NCBI GenBank assembly: GCA_023623185.1
Contig: JAMNXV010000123.1
Span: forward strand, 1 to 37,747
Length of the DNA: 37,747 nucleotides
Source: Bacillota bacterium
GTDB taxonomy: Bacteria > Bacillota > Sulfobacillia > Symbiobacteriales > Symbiobacteriaceae
Reading direction: 5' to 3'
A program made the position numbers and the translations under genes. This document shows positions 16,387-23,625 of the stretch, in pieces. The notes beneath the pieces are model-generated. The model saw only the letters and a list, made by a program, of their open reading frames with translations, was not told where the DNA came from and did not search any database. How positions within the stretch are numbered: the first letter of the stretch is position 1; every line of letters begins with the position of its first letter.

Positions 16387-17226
16387 CTAGCCACCTCCTA
16401 AGAGGCCCGCAACCGGCGCGGCCACCGCCGGCTCGCGGCCCGGACCCGCCGGCTCCGGCGCCGCCGCGGCCTCAACCTGCTCGCCCGGGGCCGCTTCGTC
16501 CTGCCCGATGCCGTACCGCTCAAAGAACACATCGCGGTCGACGCCGGTGGTGGCCACGGGCTCATCCGACCCGTCGTAAGGACTGGTCAGCAGCCAGATC
16601 ATGCCGTTGGCCTGCGCGAAGGCGATCTCCTCCGCGGTGCGCGGCGTGACCTGCAGCACGACCGCGCTCGGGCCGCCCATGTCGTCCCGCTGCACGTGGA
16701 GGACGGGCACGCGCTGGGCGATCACCCGCGCGAGCGTCCCCCGTGGAGCCCGGCCCTGCCCGGGCTCGGCCGCCTCCGCCACATCCGCGTTGATCGCGAC
16801 GAGCACATCCACCGGATCGCCTTCCTGCAGGGTGCCGGCCACGCCGGTCGCCTCGTCAACCTGAAGCGCCATGGCACGCACCTCCGGCGACGGCTCGGCG
16901 GCCAGGCGGGCAGCGAGGCTGGAGCCGCCCGCCCGCACCAGGTGCGCCTCGCGCAGCACGGTGCCGGGGATCAGGAGCGCCCGGGTGTAGCGCCCCCGGA
17001 GGGTCGCCGGATCGGTGACGGCGTCGGCCGGCACCGCCTCCCGGGGCACCAGGGCCACCTGCACGGCCTCCGGGCCGACCGGGGTGTACGGCGGCACCTC
17101 CCGGACGACGGTGAGCACCTCGAACCGCTCCTGCTGCATCTGCAGGAAGCGGATATTGAACCAGGCGGCCAGCAGCGCGCAGGCGAAAGCGCCGACCAGG
17201 GCCAGCCGCCCCAGATTTCCACGCAT
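16387..17226 (-). CDS. cpaB: CpaB/RcpC-like SAF-domain pilus assembly protein (locus 2)
   Basis: The 279-residue protein has an N-terminal membrane helix (about 7-24), an SAF domain (LTVVREVPPYTPVGPEAVQVALVP to YTRALLIPGTVLREAHLV) and the CpaB C-terminal domain (ALQVDEATGVAGTLQEGDPVDVLVAI). A low-complexity Ala/Pro/Glu tail of about 40 residues ends the protein. The frame is open to 17301, but the ATG at 17226 has GGGGAGGAAGAG upstream and starts directly before the helix. It is longer than the locus 1 CpaB by about 80 residues, mostly in the second domain and tail. Confidence 0.85.
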   Translation of the reverse strand: MRGNLGRLALVGAFACALLAAWFNIRFLQMQQERFEVLTVVREVPPYTPVGPEAVQVALVPREAVPADAVTDPATLRGRYTRALLIPGTVLREAHLVRAGGSSLAARLAAEPSPEVRAMALQVDEATGVAGTLQEGDPVDVLVAINADVAEAAEPGQGRAPRGTLARVIAQRVPVLHVQRDDMGGPSAVVLQVTPRTAEEIAFAQANGMIWLLTSPYDGSDEPVATTGVDRDVFFERYGIGQDEAAPGEQVEAAAAPEPAGPGREPAVAAPVAGLLGGG

Positions 17227-17251
17227 ACTCTCTTCCTCCCCAACCCCGGAA

Positions 17252-18583
17252 CTAGCGGCTGAGCCACCCCATCCACGGGCTGGCCGGGCCGGACCGGGCA
17301 CGCTCAGCCCCTGCGGCGGCCAGGGCGGGCGCCACCACCCCCAGCAGCTGCTCCAGAGCCTGCGTGAGGCGGGCGGCGCCCGAATCCGTCAGCCGGGTCA
17401 CCGGCTGACCACCTCCCCCGGCGTGCAGCGCGGCCTCCGGGCTCAGCGGAACCGTCGCCGCCACCGGCAGACCGAAGCAGTCCGCCACCTCGGCCTTCGT
17501 GAGGTACGGGGTGTCCAGCCAGCGGCTCAGCACCAGGCGGCAGCGGTCCCGGCTGAGCGCGCCCTGCGCCACCGCGGCCTCGAACCCCCTGGCGGTGTCG
17601 AGCACGTCCGGGTAATCGCAGGTCACGGTCACCAGCACCAGCTGAGCCAGCCGGGCCGCCGAGTCCCGAATCGGCCCGGGGCGTGCTTCCGGGTCGAGAA
17701 TGATATAATCGAACTGACTGCGCAGCCCGTCCACCAGCCAGGCGATGGCCTCGGGCGTCACCTGCGTGACCAGGTCGGGCCGGCCGTCCGGCCCGCTCAC
17801 CAGGGCCCAGTTGGGCCGGATCCAGTGCAGGCCGTCTTCGGGAAGCGGCTGCCCCCGGGCCATGGCCTCGGCCGCGTGGACCCAGCTGGAAACCTCCTGC
17901 TCCCGCCCCAGCAGCGGGGCCAGCGAGGAGTTGTACGGGTTCAGATCGACGGTGCAGACCCGCAGGTCGCCCGACCGGGCCAGGAGATCGGCCAGGCCCA
18001 GGGCCAGCGTCGACCGGCCTGCGCCGGGCTTGCCGCCCCAGAACGCGATCACCTGCTGGCGCACCACCCGGATCGCCGGGCGCGGCGCCCGATGGGCTGC
18101 GTAGTAGGCCCCCGGCGGCTGGGGCCGCACGTCGGCCGCTCTCTGCAGGCCGCCGTGGCCACCGGCCTCGTGGCCGGCCGGCGATGCGCTTCGCCCCGGA
18201 GCCTGGCGGGCAGGGGGCGGCAGCGGCCTCACCGGCGGCGGAGGCGCCTGGCGGGAAGCCGCCGCCTTCTGGCGGCGGACCCACGCGTCGATCAGCTGCG
18301 CGGTCAGCCGCTCCGCCCGCAGCACATCCACGCCCCGCGGAGGCGCCGGCACGCTGCCCTCCGCCAGCCAGCAGATCCGCGGGCCCTTCACCTGAAGCAG
18401 GGCATCCACATCGCCCAGGGCAGGGCTCGTGAAGATCAGATCCGGGCGCTCTGCAGCGAGGAGGGGCAGGGCGTCGGCCGCCCGCTCGCAGTCGGGCTGG
18501 CGCATGAGTGTGAAGCTCTCGCACTCCCGCAAGAGCTCGTCCAGCAGGGGGTCACCCGTGCACGCCAAGGCCGCGGGGCGCAT
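17252..18583 (-). CDS. CpaE-like protein with modified P-loop (locus 2)
   Basis: The 443-residue protein has a receiver-like N-terminal domain (1-~100), a Pro/Arg-rich linker (~105-170) and a MinD/ParA-like domain. The P-loop reads GKPGAGRST (184-192): the signature lysine is kept, but the second Gly is Pro and the P-loop lysine is Arg. Other conserved parts are VCTVDLNPYNSSLAPLLG and FDYIILDPEARPGPIRDSAARLAQLVLVTV. It may bind nucleotide weakly or act as a partner of the intact TadZ encoded two genes downstream. The ATG follows GGGAGG, and the gene overlaps its upstream neighbour by 32 bases. Confidence 0.75.
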   Translation of the reverse strand: MRPAALACTGDPLLDELLRECESFTLMRQPDCERAADALPLLAAERPDLIFTSPALGDVDALLQVKGPRICWLAEGSVPAPPRGVDVLRAERLTAQLIDAWVRRQKAAASRQAPPPPVRPLPPPARQAPGRSASPAGHEAGGHGGLQRAADVRPQPPGAYYAAHRAPRPAIRVVRQQVIAFWGGKPGAGRSTLALGLADLLARSGDLRVCTVDLNPYNSSLAPLLGREQEVSSWVHAAEAMARGQPLPEDGLHWIRPNWALVSGPDGRPDLVTQVTPEAIAWLVDGLRSQFDYIILDPEARPGPIRDSAARLAQLVLVTVTCDYPDVLDTARGFEAAVAQGALSRDRCRLVLSRWLDTPYLTKAEVADCFGLPVAATVPLSPEAALHAGGGGQPVTRLTDSGAARLTQALEQLLGVVAPALAAAGAERARSGPASPWMGWLSR

Positions 18584-19070
18584 GGGCCGGCCTCCCCTCG
18601 CCCAGGAGGCGCGCCAGCCACAGGCGCGCGCCCCCCTGTTCCTCCCGGATTTCTGCCCGGCGTATGAAGACCAGCCCCGTCTTCCCGCCGAACGGCTGGG
18701 CGCCGGCGATGAGCGAAGGGCCGGTCAGGCCCCGCCCGACCAGGAGATCATCCAGGGCCAGGGCCAGCTCTGCCGGATCGGCGGGTTCCGGCAGATCGAC
18801 CGCCACGGACTTGCCGGACCAGGCAGCCAGCGATTCCAGCCGCTGAAGCAGTTCGGGCGAGCGGACATGCCGGTGGCACAACCGCTGCTCTTCCAGGAAG
18901 GGAAAAAGCCGTTCGTACCCCTCGGCAAGCGATCCCGGGCCGAGCGCCACGTACAGCCGCGAGCCCCGGGGAGCCGCGTCGCCGTAGACGACGATGCGCC
19001 AGGTGCGGGTCATGATCACCGCGCCGTGCTGGGGCGTGGGCGGGTTCCAGGTGGCCGATGACACGGTCAT
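18552..19070 (-). CDS. unknown protein, first gene of Tad locus 2 operon
   Basis: I do not recognise this 172-residue protein. It has no signal peptide or membrane segment and reads as a soluble alpha/beta protein. Strand-like segments (TWRIVVYGDAAPRGSRLYVALGP, SVAVDLPE, GLVFIRRAEI) alternate with Leu-rich helices. The strand GKSVAVDLPEPADPAELALALDDLL could be part of a P-loop-like or receiver-like fold, but no motif is diagnostic. The ATG at 19070 follows GGGAGG with eight bases of spacing; the frame is open to 19094. Its 32-base overlap with the CpaE-like gene implies coupled synthesis, so a partner or regulator of the pilus ATPases is a reasonable guess only. Confidence 0.6.
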   Translation of the reverse strand: MTVSSATWNPPTPQHGAVIMTRTWRIVVYGDAAPRGSRLYVALGPGSLAEGYERLFPFLEEQRLCHRHVRSPELLQRLESLAAWSGKSVAVDLPEPADPAELALALDDLLVGRGLTGPSLIAGAQPFGGKTGLVFIRRAEIREEQGGARLWLARLLGEGRPAHAPRGLGVHG

Positions 19071-19109
19071 GTCGCGTCCTCCCAAATTCACCATTTATTT
19101 CCTTACCTT

Positions 19110-19137
19110 ATTCTACCAGCTCTCGCTGTTCGTGCAA
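19110..19137 (-). promoter_or_regulatory. promoter of Tad locus 2 operon
   Basis: Leftward -35 TTGCAC (19137-19132) and -10 TAGAAT (19115-19110) are 16 bases apart, and the -10 has the extended TGG just before it. The start would be near 19103, about 33 bases before the first ATG. The region is shared with the divergent regulator gene at 19228. Confidence 0.55.
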
Positions 19138-19227
19138 GGGGTCAGCGGCGATTTTATCTGGGAGCGTAGTTCTGCTACGGAAACAGTGTCGACAATACGC
19201 AAGTACCGTTGAAACGGGGTGAAGCGC

Positions 19228-20289
19228 ATGCCCGCCGATTATCGCCCGCTGCTGGCAAGGGACGACCAGTTCGAGAGGCTCTGCTCCATCCTCAGCGCCG
19301 TGGCGCAGCACGGGTCGCTGCGCAAGGCCACGGAGGCCCTGGGCGTCTCGTACCGCTACGCCTGGGGCCTGGTGCGGCGTGCCGAGGAGGAGATCGGGAC
19401 CCCGCTGCTCATCCGCAAGGTCGGAGGCGCCGCGGGCGGAGGAGCCAGGCTGACGCAGACGGCACAGGATCTCCTGCGGCGCCACCGCCTCCTGACGCGG
19501 GAGGCCGCGGCCATCATGGGGCCGGAGGGTGCCGCTGCACCCGCGGACCGCCCGCTGCTGATGGCCTCCACCATCGGCCCCGTCGAGGTCGGGCTGGTGG
19601 ATGCGCTGGTGAGCGCGTATCGCACCGGGACCGGCCAGTGGGTCCGCTACATCGCCGCGGGCAGCGGCCAGGCCCTCGACCTGGCCCGGGCCGGGCGTGT
19701 GGACCTCGCGCTGGTGCACGCGCCCGAACTGGAAGCGAAGTTCCTCGCTGAGGGATACGGCACCGGGCGCCATCCCCTGGCGCAGAACGACTTCGTGATC
19801 TGCGGGCCCGCCGCGGACCCGGCCGGCATCCGCACCGCCGGATCTGCCGCTGAGGCCATGCGTCGCATCGCGCAGGGGGGCCACGCCTTCATCAGCCGGA
19901 ACGACCGGTCCGGAACGCACCAGCGGGAACTCCGGCTGTGGGAGACGGCGGGCATCGAGCCCGGGGCCCCCTGGTACGAGCCGTGGCCCCTCGGCGGCCA
20001 GGGCAGCATCGCGACCATGCGCCACGCGGCGGCCATCGGGGCTTACACCCTGGTGGACTCCGCGACCCTGATCATGGCCTGTCCCGAGGGGTACGCGGGG
20101 CTGTACCGGGGAGACCCCGCGCTGGTCAACCAGTTCAACCTGATCCCGGTCAACCCGGAGCTCTTCCCTGCCGTCAACGGCGCAGCCGCCCAGCGCTTCG
20201 TGGCCTGGGCCACCGGTCCCGCAGGGCAGGCCGTCATCCGCGCGTTCGGCGCAGAATCGTACGGAGAGCCGTTATTTCGTACCCCGTAA
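19228..20289 (+). CDS. one-component oxyanion-responsive regulator: ModE-like HTH fused to TupA-like domain
   Basis: The 353-residue cytosolic protein joins a ModE/LysR-type winged helix (residues 17-88: GSLRKATEALGVSYRYAWGLVRRAEEEIGTPLL and GGAAGGGARLT) to a periplasmic-binding-protein fold (108-353) without a signal peptide. The second part aligns by eye with TupA encoded next door: GSGQALDLARAGRVDLALVHAPE, SRNDRSGTH (223-231) and GIEPGAPWYE. The TupA oxyanion motif TTTSTVD is replaced by ASTIGPVE. It probably senses tungstate or molybdate and controls tupABC, 141 bases downstream. A GTG at 19219 lies within the ribosome site GGGGTGA, so the ATG at 19228 is preferred. Confidence 0.85.
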   Translation: MPADYRPLLARDDQFERLCSILSAVAQHGSLRKATEALGVSYRYAWGLVRRAEEEIGTPLLIRKVGGAAGGGARLTQTAQDLLRRHRLLTREAAAIMGPEGAAAPADRPLLMASTIGPVEVGLVDALVSAYRTGTGQWVRYIAAGSGQALDLARAGRVDLALVHAPELEAKFLAEGYGTGRHPLAQNDFVICGPAADPAGIRTAGSAAEAMRRIAQGGHAFISRNDRSGTHQRELRLWETAGIEPGAPWYEPWPLGGQGSIATMRHAAAIGAYTLVDSATLIMACPEGYAGLYRGDPALVNQFNLIPVNPELFPAVNGAAAQRFVAWATGPAGQAVIRAFGAESYGEPLFRTP

Positions 20290-20307
20290 TTCTCCCTGGA
20301 AACCGGG

Positions 20308-20337
20308 TTGCCAACCGCCCCTCCTGTGCGATATGCT
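20308..20337 (+). promoter_or_regulatory. promoter of tupABC
   Basis: A -35 TTGCCA (20308-20313) and a -10 TATGCT (20332-20337) are 18 bases apart, in the gap between the regulator and tupA. The start would be near 20344, just before the inverted repeat at 20347. The same two hexamers with the same spacing occur at 31639-31610. Confidence 0.55.
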
Positions 20338-20346
20338 CTAACTGGA

Positions 20347-20390
20347 CATAACGGCGACGGTACAAGTACGCTGTTTTCGCGCCTGTTATG
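20347..20390. promoter_or_regulatory. candidate operator: CATAAC inverted repeat ahead of tupA
   Basis: CATAAC (20347-20352) and GTTATG (20385-20390) form a perfect inverted pair 32 bases apart, about three to four helical turns centre to centre, placed just after the predicted tupA start site. Between them is CAAGTACGCTGTT, similar to CAAGTACCGTT at 19200-19210 before the regulator gene. A dimer or tetramer of the neighbouring ModE-like regulator could bind here. This is inference from position and symmetry only. Confidence 0.35.
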
Positions 20391-20430
20391 TTTCGGTAGG
20401 CACTTACGCACAGAAGGGGGATCGTTCAAC

Positions 20431-21399
20431 GTGAAACGCTTGCACCGGTTCGTGGTCCTCGCAGCCATCATGGCCCTCATCGTCGGCTGCTCCGGGCAAC
20501 AGGCGAGCACCGACCCGCAGCCGGGCCAGCCGCAGCAAGAGCAGCAGACCGGGCAGCCTTCGAGCCAGCCCGAAGCTCCGGCCGAGCCCGAAGCCCCGGC
20601 AGAGCCTGAAGAGCCGGCTGCCCCCGAGAATCCGGAAGTGATCCTGGCCACCACGACGTCCACGGTGGACACCGGCCTGCTGGATGTGCTGGTTCCGATG
20701 TTCGAGGAGAGGACCGGGTACATCGTGAAGACCATCTCCGTGGGTACCGGCCAGGCGCTGAAGCTGGGTGAAAACGGCGAGGCGGACGTGCTGCTGGTGC
20801 ACGCGCCGGAGTCGGAGAAGCCCCTGGTGGAGAGCGGTGCGGTCATCAACCGCCAGCTCGTCATGCACAATGACTACGTCATCATCGGCCCGCCCGACGA
20901 TCCCGCCGGTGTGAAGGGGACGGCCACGGCGGCCGAGGGGCTGAAGAAGATCGCCGAGGCCGAGGCCATCTTCATCTCCCGCGGCGACGACTCGGGCACC
21001 CACAAGAAGGAGCGCTCCCTGTGGGCCGCGGCCGGCGTCGAGCCCGGCGGCCAGTGGTACCAGGAGACCGGCCAGGGCATGGGCGCCACCATCAACGTGG
21101 CCAACGAGAAGCTGGGCTACACCCTGAGCGACCGGGGGACGTACCTGGCCCACAAGAAGAACATCGACCTGGAGGTCGTGCTGGAGGGCGACACGCCGCT
21201 CCTGAACATCTACCACGTGATGCAGGTCAACCCCGAGAAGTGGCCCATGGTCAATGGCGAGGGCGCTGCGGCCTTCGTGGACTTCATGCTGGAGGATGAA
21301 GTCCAGGAGATCATCCGCACCTTCGGCGTGGACAAGTACGGCGAGCCGCTCTTCTTCCCCGACGGCGGCAAGACGGAGGAGGAGCTTCTCGGCGGATAA
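20431..21399 (+). CDS. tupA: tungstate-binding lipoprotein of ABC transporter
   Basis: The 322-residue protein is a substrate-binding lipoprotein. A lipobox LIVGC places the acylated cysteine at residue 20, followed by a Pro/Glu/Gln-rich tether (21-68). The binding domain starts with ATTTSTVDTGLLD (73-85), whose TTTS motif characterises TupA-type tungstate binders, and contains SRGDDSGTH (183-191). It would capture tungstate, or possibly molybdate, outside the membrane and pass it to TupBC. The GTG at 20431 follows AAGGGGG. The upstream regulator's ligand domain looks like a paralogue of this protein. Confidence 0.92.
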   Translation: MKRLHRFVVLAAIMALIVGCSGQQASTDPQPGQPQQEQQTGQPSSQPEAPAEPEAPAEPEEPAAPENPEVILATTTSTVDTGLLDVLVPMFEERTGYIVKTISVGTGQALKLGENGEADVLLVHAPESEKPLVESGAVINRQLVMHNDYVIIGPPDDPAGVKGTATAAEGLKKIAEAEAIFISRGDDSGTHKKERSLWAAAGVEPGGQWYQETGQGMGATINVANEKLGYTLSDRGTYLAHKKNIDLEVVLEGDTPLLNIYHVMQVNPEKWPMVNGEGAAAFVDFMLEDEVQEIIRTFGVDKYGEPLFFPDGGKTEEELLGG

Positions 21400-21426
21400 A
21401 CCTCTGGCGGAAGGTAGGTATGTAGC

Positions 21427-22125
21427 TTGGAAATGATCGGACAGGGCATCGTGGCCGCTCTGAAGATGCTCGCGTCCGGCGATGCGGAACTCGTACGGGT
21501 TACGCTGCTGACGATCAGGGTCGCCGGTACGGCGACCCTGCTCAGCATCTTGGTGGGGATCCCTCTGGGCTGCCTGCTGGCGCTCGCCCGCTTTCGCGGG
21601 CGCGAGTTCATGATCAGCCTCATCAACGCCGGCATGGGCACGCCTCCCGTCGTCGCCGGGCTGGTCGTGTCGCTCCTGCTGTGGCGCTCCGGTCCCTTCG
21701 GCTACCTGAAGCTCATGTACACCCCCACCGCGATGATCTTCGCGCAGTTCATCATCGCGCTGCCCCTGGTCACGGGGTTTGCGCTGGCCGGCATCGGCCA
21801 GCTCAACCCCAAGCTGCAGGACCAGATCCTCGCCCTGGGGGCTTCCCGCTGGCAGCTCTACTGGCTCCTCATCCGCGAGGCCCGCCTCTCGCTGCTGGCG
21901 GCGATCATCGGCGGCTTCGGCGGCGTCATCTCCGAGGTCGGCGCCTCGACGATGGTGGGCGGCAACATCCTGGGCCGGACGCGCGTGCTGACCACCGCCA
22001 CGGTCATGGAGGTCAGCAAGGGCAACTTCGACATCGCCATCGCGCTCTCGATCATCCTGATGTTCCTGATCTGGCTCGTCACCTACGCGCTCACCAGGCT
22101 TCAGCAAAGGGGGCGGCCACAGTGA
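21427..22125 (+). CDS. tupB: tungstate ABC transporter permease
   Basis: The 232-residue integral membrane protein has about five or six helices and the binding-protein-dependent permease signature, the EAA loop (QDQILALGASRWQLYWLLIREARLSLLAAIIGGFG). VGASTMVGGNILGRTRVLTTATVME is typical of TupB. It forms the homodimeric channel for the oxyanion. The TTG at 21427 lies eight bases after AAGGTAGG; the ATG at 21433 is an alternative only two codons later. The gene is 27 bases after tupA and overlaps tupC by four bases (GTGA). Confidence 0.92.
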   Translation: MEMIGQGIVAALKMLASGDAELVRVTLLTIRVAGTATLLSILVGIPLGCLLALARFRGREFMISLINAGMGTPPVVAGLVVSLLLWRSGPFGYLKLMYTPTAMIFAQFIIALPLVTGFALAGIGQLNPKLQDQILALGASRWQLYWLLIREARLSLLAAIIGGFGGVISEVGASTMVGGNILGRTRVLTTATVMEVSKGNFDIAIALSIILMFLIWLVTYALTRLQQRGRPQ

Positions 22126-22892
22126 CGGCGTTGCTGGAAGTCACCGACGTGAAGGTGGAGCGGGGCGGCCGGCTGGTGGTGGACATCCCCCACCTCGCCA
22201 TTCAGCCCGGCGAGGTGCTGGCGGTCATCGGGCCCAACGGCTCCGGAAAGTCCAGCCTGCTGCACGCGCTCGCCCTCCTGTACCCCGCCTCCTTCGGCAG
22301 TTACCTCTGGGAGGGGCGGCAGGTCAGCCTGCCGCAGGAGGCGCTGGCGCTGCGGCGGAAGATGGCCGTGGTCTTCCAGGAGTCTCTCCTTCTCACCGGC
22401 ACCGTGCTACAGAACGTCGCCCTCGGGCTGCGGCTCAGGGGGGTGCCGGCGGACCGGCGGCGCGAGGTGGCCATGGAGATGCTGGAACAGCTGCGCATCA
22501 GCCACCTGGCCAACCGCTCGGCCCGCCAGCTCTCCGGGGGCGAGGCGCAGCGGGTCTCCATCGCCAGGGCCCTGGCCTCCTCCCCGCGCCTGCTCTACCT
22601 GGATGAGCCCATGGCCTCGCTGGACGTGCTGGCCCGGTCGCACCTGCTCGCAGACCTGCGTCGGATCCTCACGGCCTCGGGTACGGCGGCCCTCTTCGTC
22701 ACCCACGACTTCACCGAGATTCCGCCCCTGGCCGACCGGGTGGCCGTGCTGGCGGAGGGCAAGCTGCTTCAGATCGGCACCCCGTCAGAGGTGTTCAACC
22801 ACCCCGCCACCCCCCTGGTGCGCGACCTGGTGAAGGTGGCGCACGACCTCGTGCGCACGCTGGATACAGGGCGGCAGCAGGAAGCCCCCTAG
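22122..22892 (+). CDS. tupC: tungstate ABC transporter ATP-binding protein
   Basis: The 256-residue ABC ATPase has Walker A GPNGSGKSS, a Q-loop (VVFQESLLL), the signature LSGGEAQRV, Walker B LLYLDEP, a D-loop (ASLD) and the switch histidine in LFVTHDFTE. All are intact. It drives oxyanion import through TupB. The GTG start overlaps the tupB stop. Its size matches the compact TupC type without a C-terminal regulatory TOBE domain, leaving control to the separate regulator. Confidence 0.92.
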   Translation: MTALLEVTDVKVERGGRLVVDIPHLAIQPGEVLAVIGPNGSGKSSLLHALALLYPASFGSYLWEGRQVSLPQEALALRRKMAVVFQESLLLTGTVLQNVALGLRLRGVPADRRREVAMEMLEQLRISHLANRSARQLSGGEAQRVSIARALASSPRLLYLDEPMASLDVLARSHLLADLRRILTASGTAALFVTHDFTEIPPLADRVAVLAEGKLLQIGTPSEVFNHPATPLVRDLVKVAHDLVRTLDTGRQQEAP

Positions 22893-22938
22893 CCCGGGTG
22901 GAACTGATCAGGGACGCATTCGATCAGGAGGCACCCCG

Positions 22939-23460
22939 ATGGCTGAAAAATGGCGTCCCTTGCTCACCCTGTTGAAGGACATCCTTTACGGCGTACTGCT
23001 GTGGCTGTTGATCATCACCTTCGTCGGGCAGGTGCGGGAGGTCCCCACGGGCTCGATGGAGCCTACGATACTGGTGGGCGACCGGTTCTGGACCGATAAA
23101 CTGGGGCTCCGCTTTGGCTCCATCCGCCGCGGCGACATCGTCGTCTTTGACCCGCCCCCGCCCGTGCAGGCGCAGTTCCCCTACATCAAGCGGGTGATCG
23201 GCCTGCCCGGTGAGACGGTGGAGGTGCGGGACGGCAAGGTCTTCATCGACGGCGAGCCGCTCGACGAGCCGTACATCGCCGAGCCTCCCCGCTACCGCTA
23301 CGGCCCCGTCACGATCCCCGAGGGCCAGTATTTCGTGCTCGGCGACAACCGGAACATGTCCAACGACAGCCACGAGTGGGGGCTGCTGGAGCGGGAGCGC
23401 ATCTTCGCCCGGGCGGTCTACCGCATCTGGCCGCTGGGCCGCATCGGTCCCATGAAGTGA
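22939..23460 (+). CDS. lepB: signal peptidase I
   Basis: The 173-residue protein has one N-terminal membrane helix (about 12-30) and the S26 peptidase fold. The catalytic serine is Ser39 in TGSMEPT and the general base is Lys84 in YIKRVIGLPGE. The third box is GDNRNMSNDSHEWG (135-148). It removes signal peptides from secreted proteins on the outer face of the membrane, and its short single-anchor form is typical of Gram-positive lineages. The ATG follows CAGGAGG. A 6-bp inverted repeat CTGATC/GATCAG (22905-22928) reaches into the ribosome site and could reduce translation when folded. Confidence 0.95.
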   Translation: MAEKWRPLLTLLKDILYGVLLWLLIITFVGQVREVPTGSMEPTILVGDRFWTDKLGLRFGSIRRGDIVVFDPPPPVQAQFPYIKRVIGLPGETVEVRDGKVFIDGEPLDEPYIAEPPRYRYGPVTIPEGQYFVLGDNRNMSNDSHEWGLLERERIFARAVYRIWPLGRIGPMK

Positions 23461-23466
23461 GACGGC

Positions 23467-23500
23467 CACCCCCTCCCCGCGGAAAGGGGAGGGGGTGTTT
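23467..23500 (+). terminator. Rho-independent terminator after lepB
   Basis: A perfect 12-bp stem, CACCCCCTCCCC / GGGGAGGGGGTG (23467-23478 and 23486-23497), has a seven-base loop and is followed by TTT. It starts seven bases after the lepB stop. Confidence 0.85.
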
Positions 23501-23547
23501 CGCGCCCGTATGCCTCCGCGGACCGGCGGACATCATCGTAAGGAAAA

Positions 23548-23568
23548 ACGCGCGCCTCCTGCGCGCGT
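23548..23568 (-). terminator. GC hairpin with leftward T-tract
   Basis: ACGCGCGC / GCGCGCGT form a perfect 8-bp stem around loop CTCCT. On the minus strand the stem is followed by TTTTT, so it looks like a leftward terminator. There is no leftward gene directly to its right, because pxpBC runs rightward. It may stop antisense transcription or act as a backup in the lepB-pxpBC gap. Confidence 0.45.
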
Positions 23569-23610
23569 GTGCAGGGTCCGGGCATGGCGGCCTCGAAGAG
23601 TACTGGGACC

Positions 23611-23619
23611 TGCTAATAT
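23611..23619 (+). promoter_or_regulatory. extended -10 promoter for pxpBC
   Basis: TGCTAATAT is a perfect extended -10 element (TGn plus TAATAT). No good -35 is seen. The expected transcription start falls at about 23625-23627, on or next to the ATG at 23626, so the mRNA would have almost no leader. Confidence 0.5.
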
Positions 23620-23625
23620 GACTAG

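Noticed and set aside
14489-16390. 633-codon plus-strand frame opposite tadA and tadZ
   Set aside because: It is a shadow of two well-supported genes, without a ribosome site.
20521-20640. short tandem repeats (Pro-Glu-Ala, Gln-Pro) in tupA as a possible mobile or regulatory repeat
   Set aside because: They encode the flexible tether after the lipobox, normal for binding lipoproteins.
20404-22107. 567-codon minus-strand frame opposite tupA and tupB
   Set aside because: Both tup genes are certain. The shadow frame has no recognisable domain and no plausible start site.
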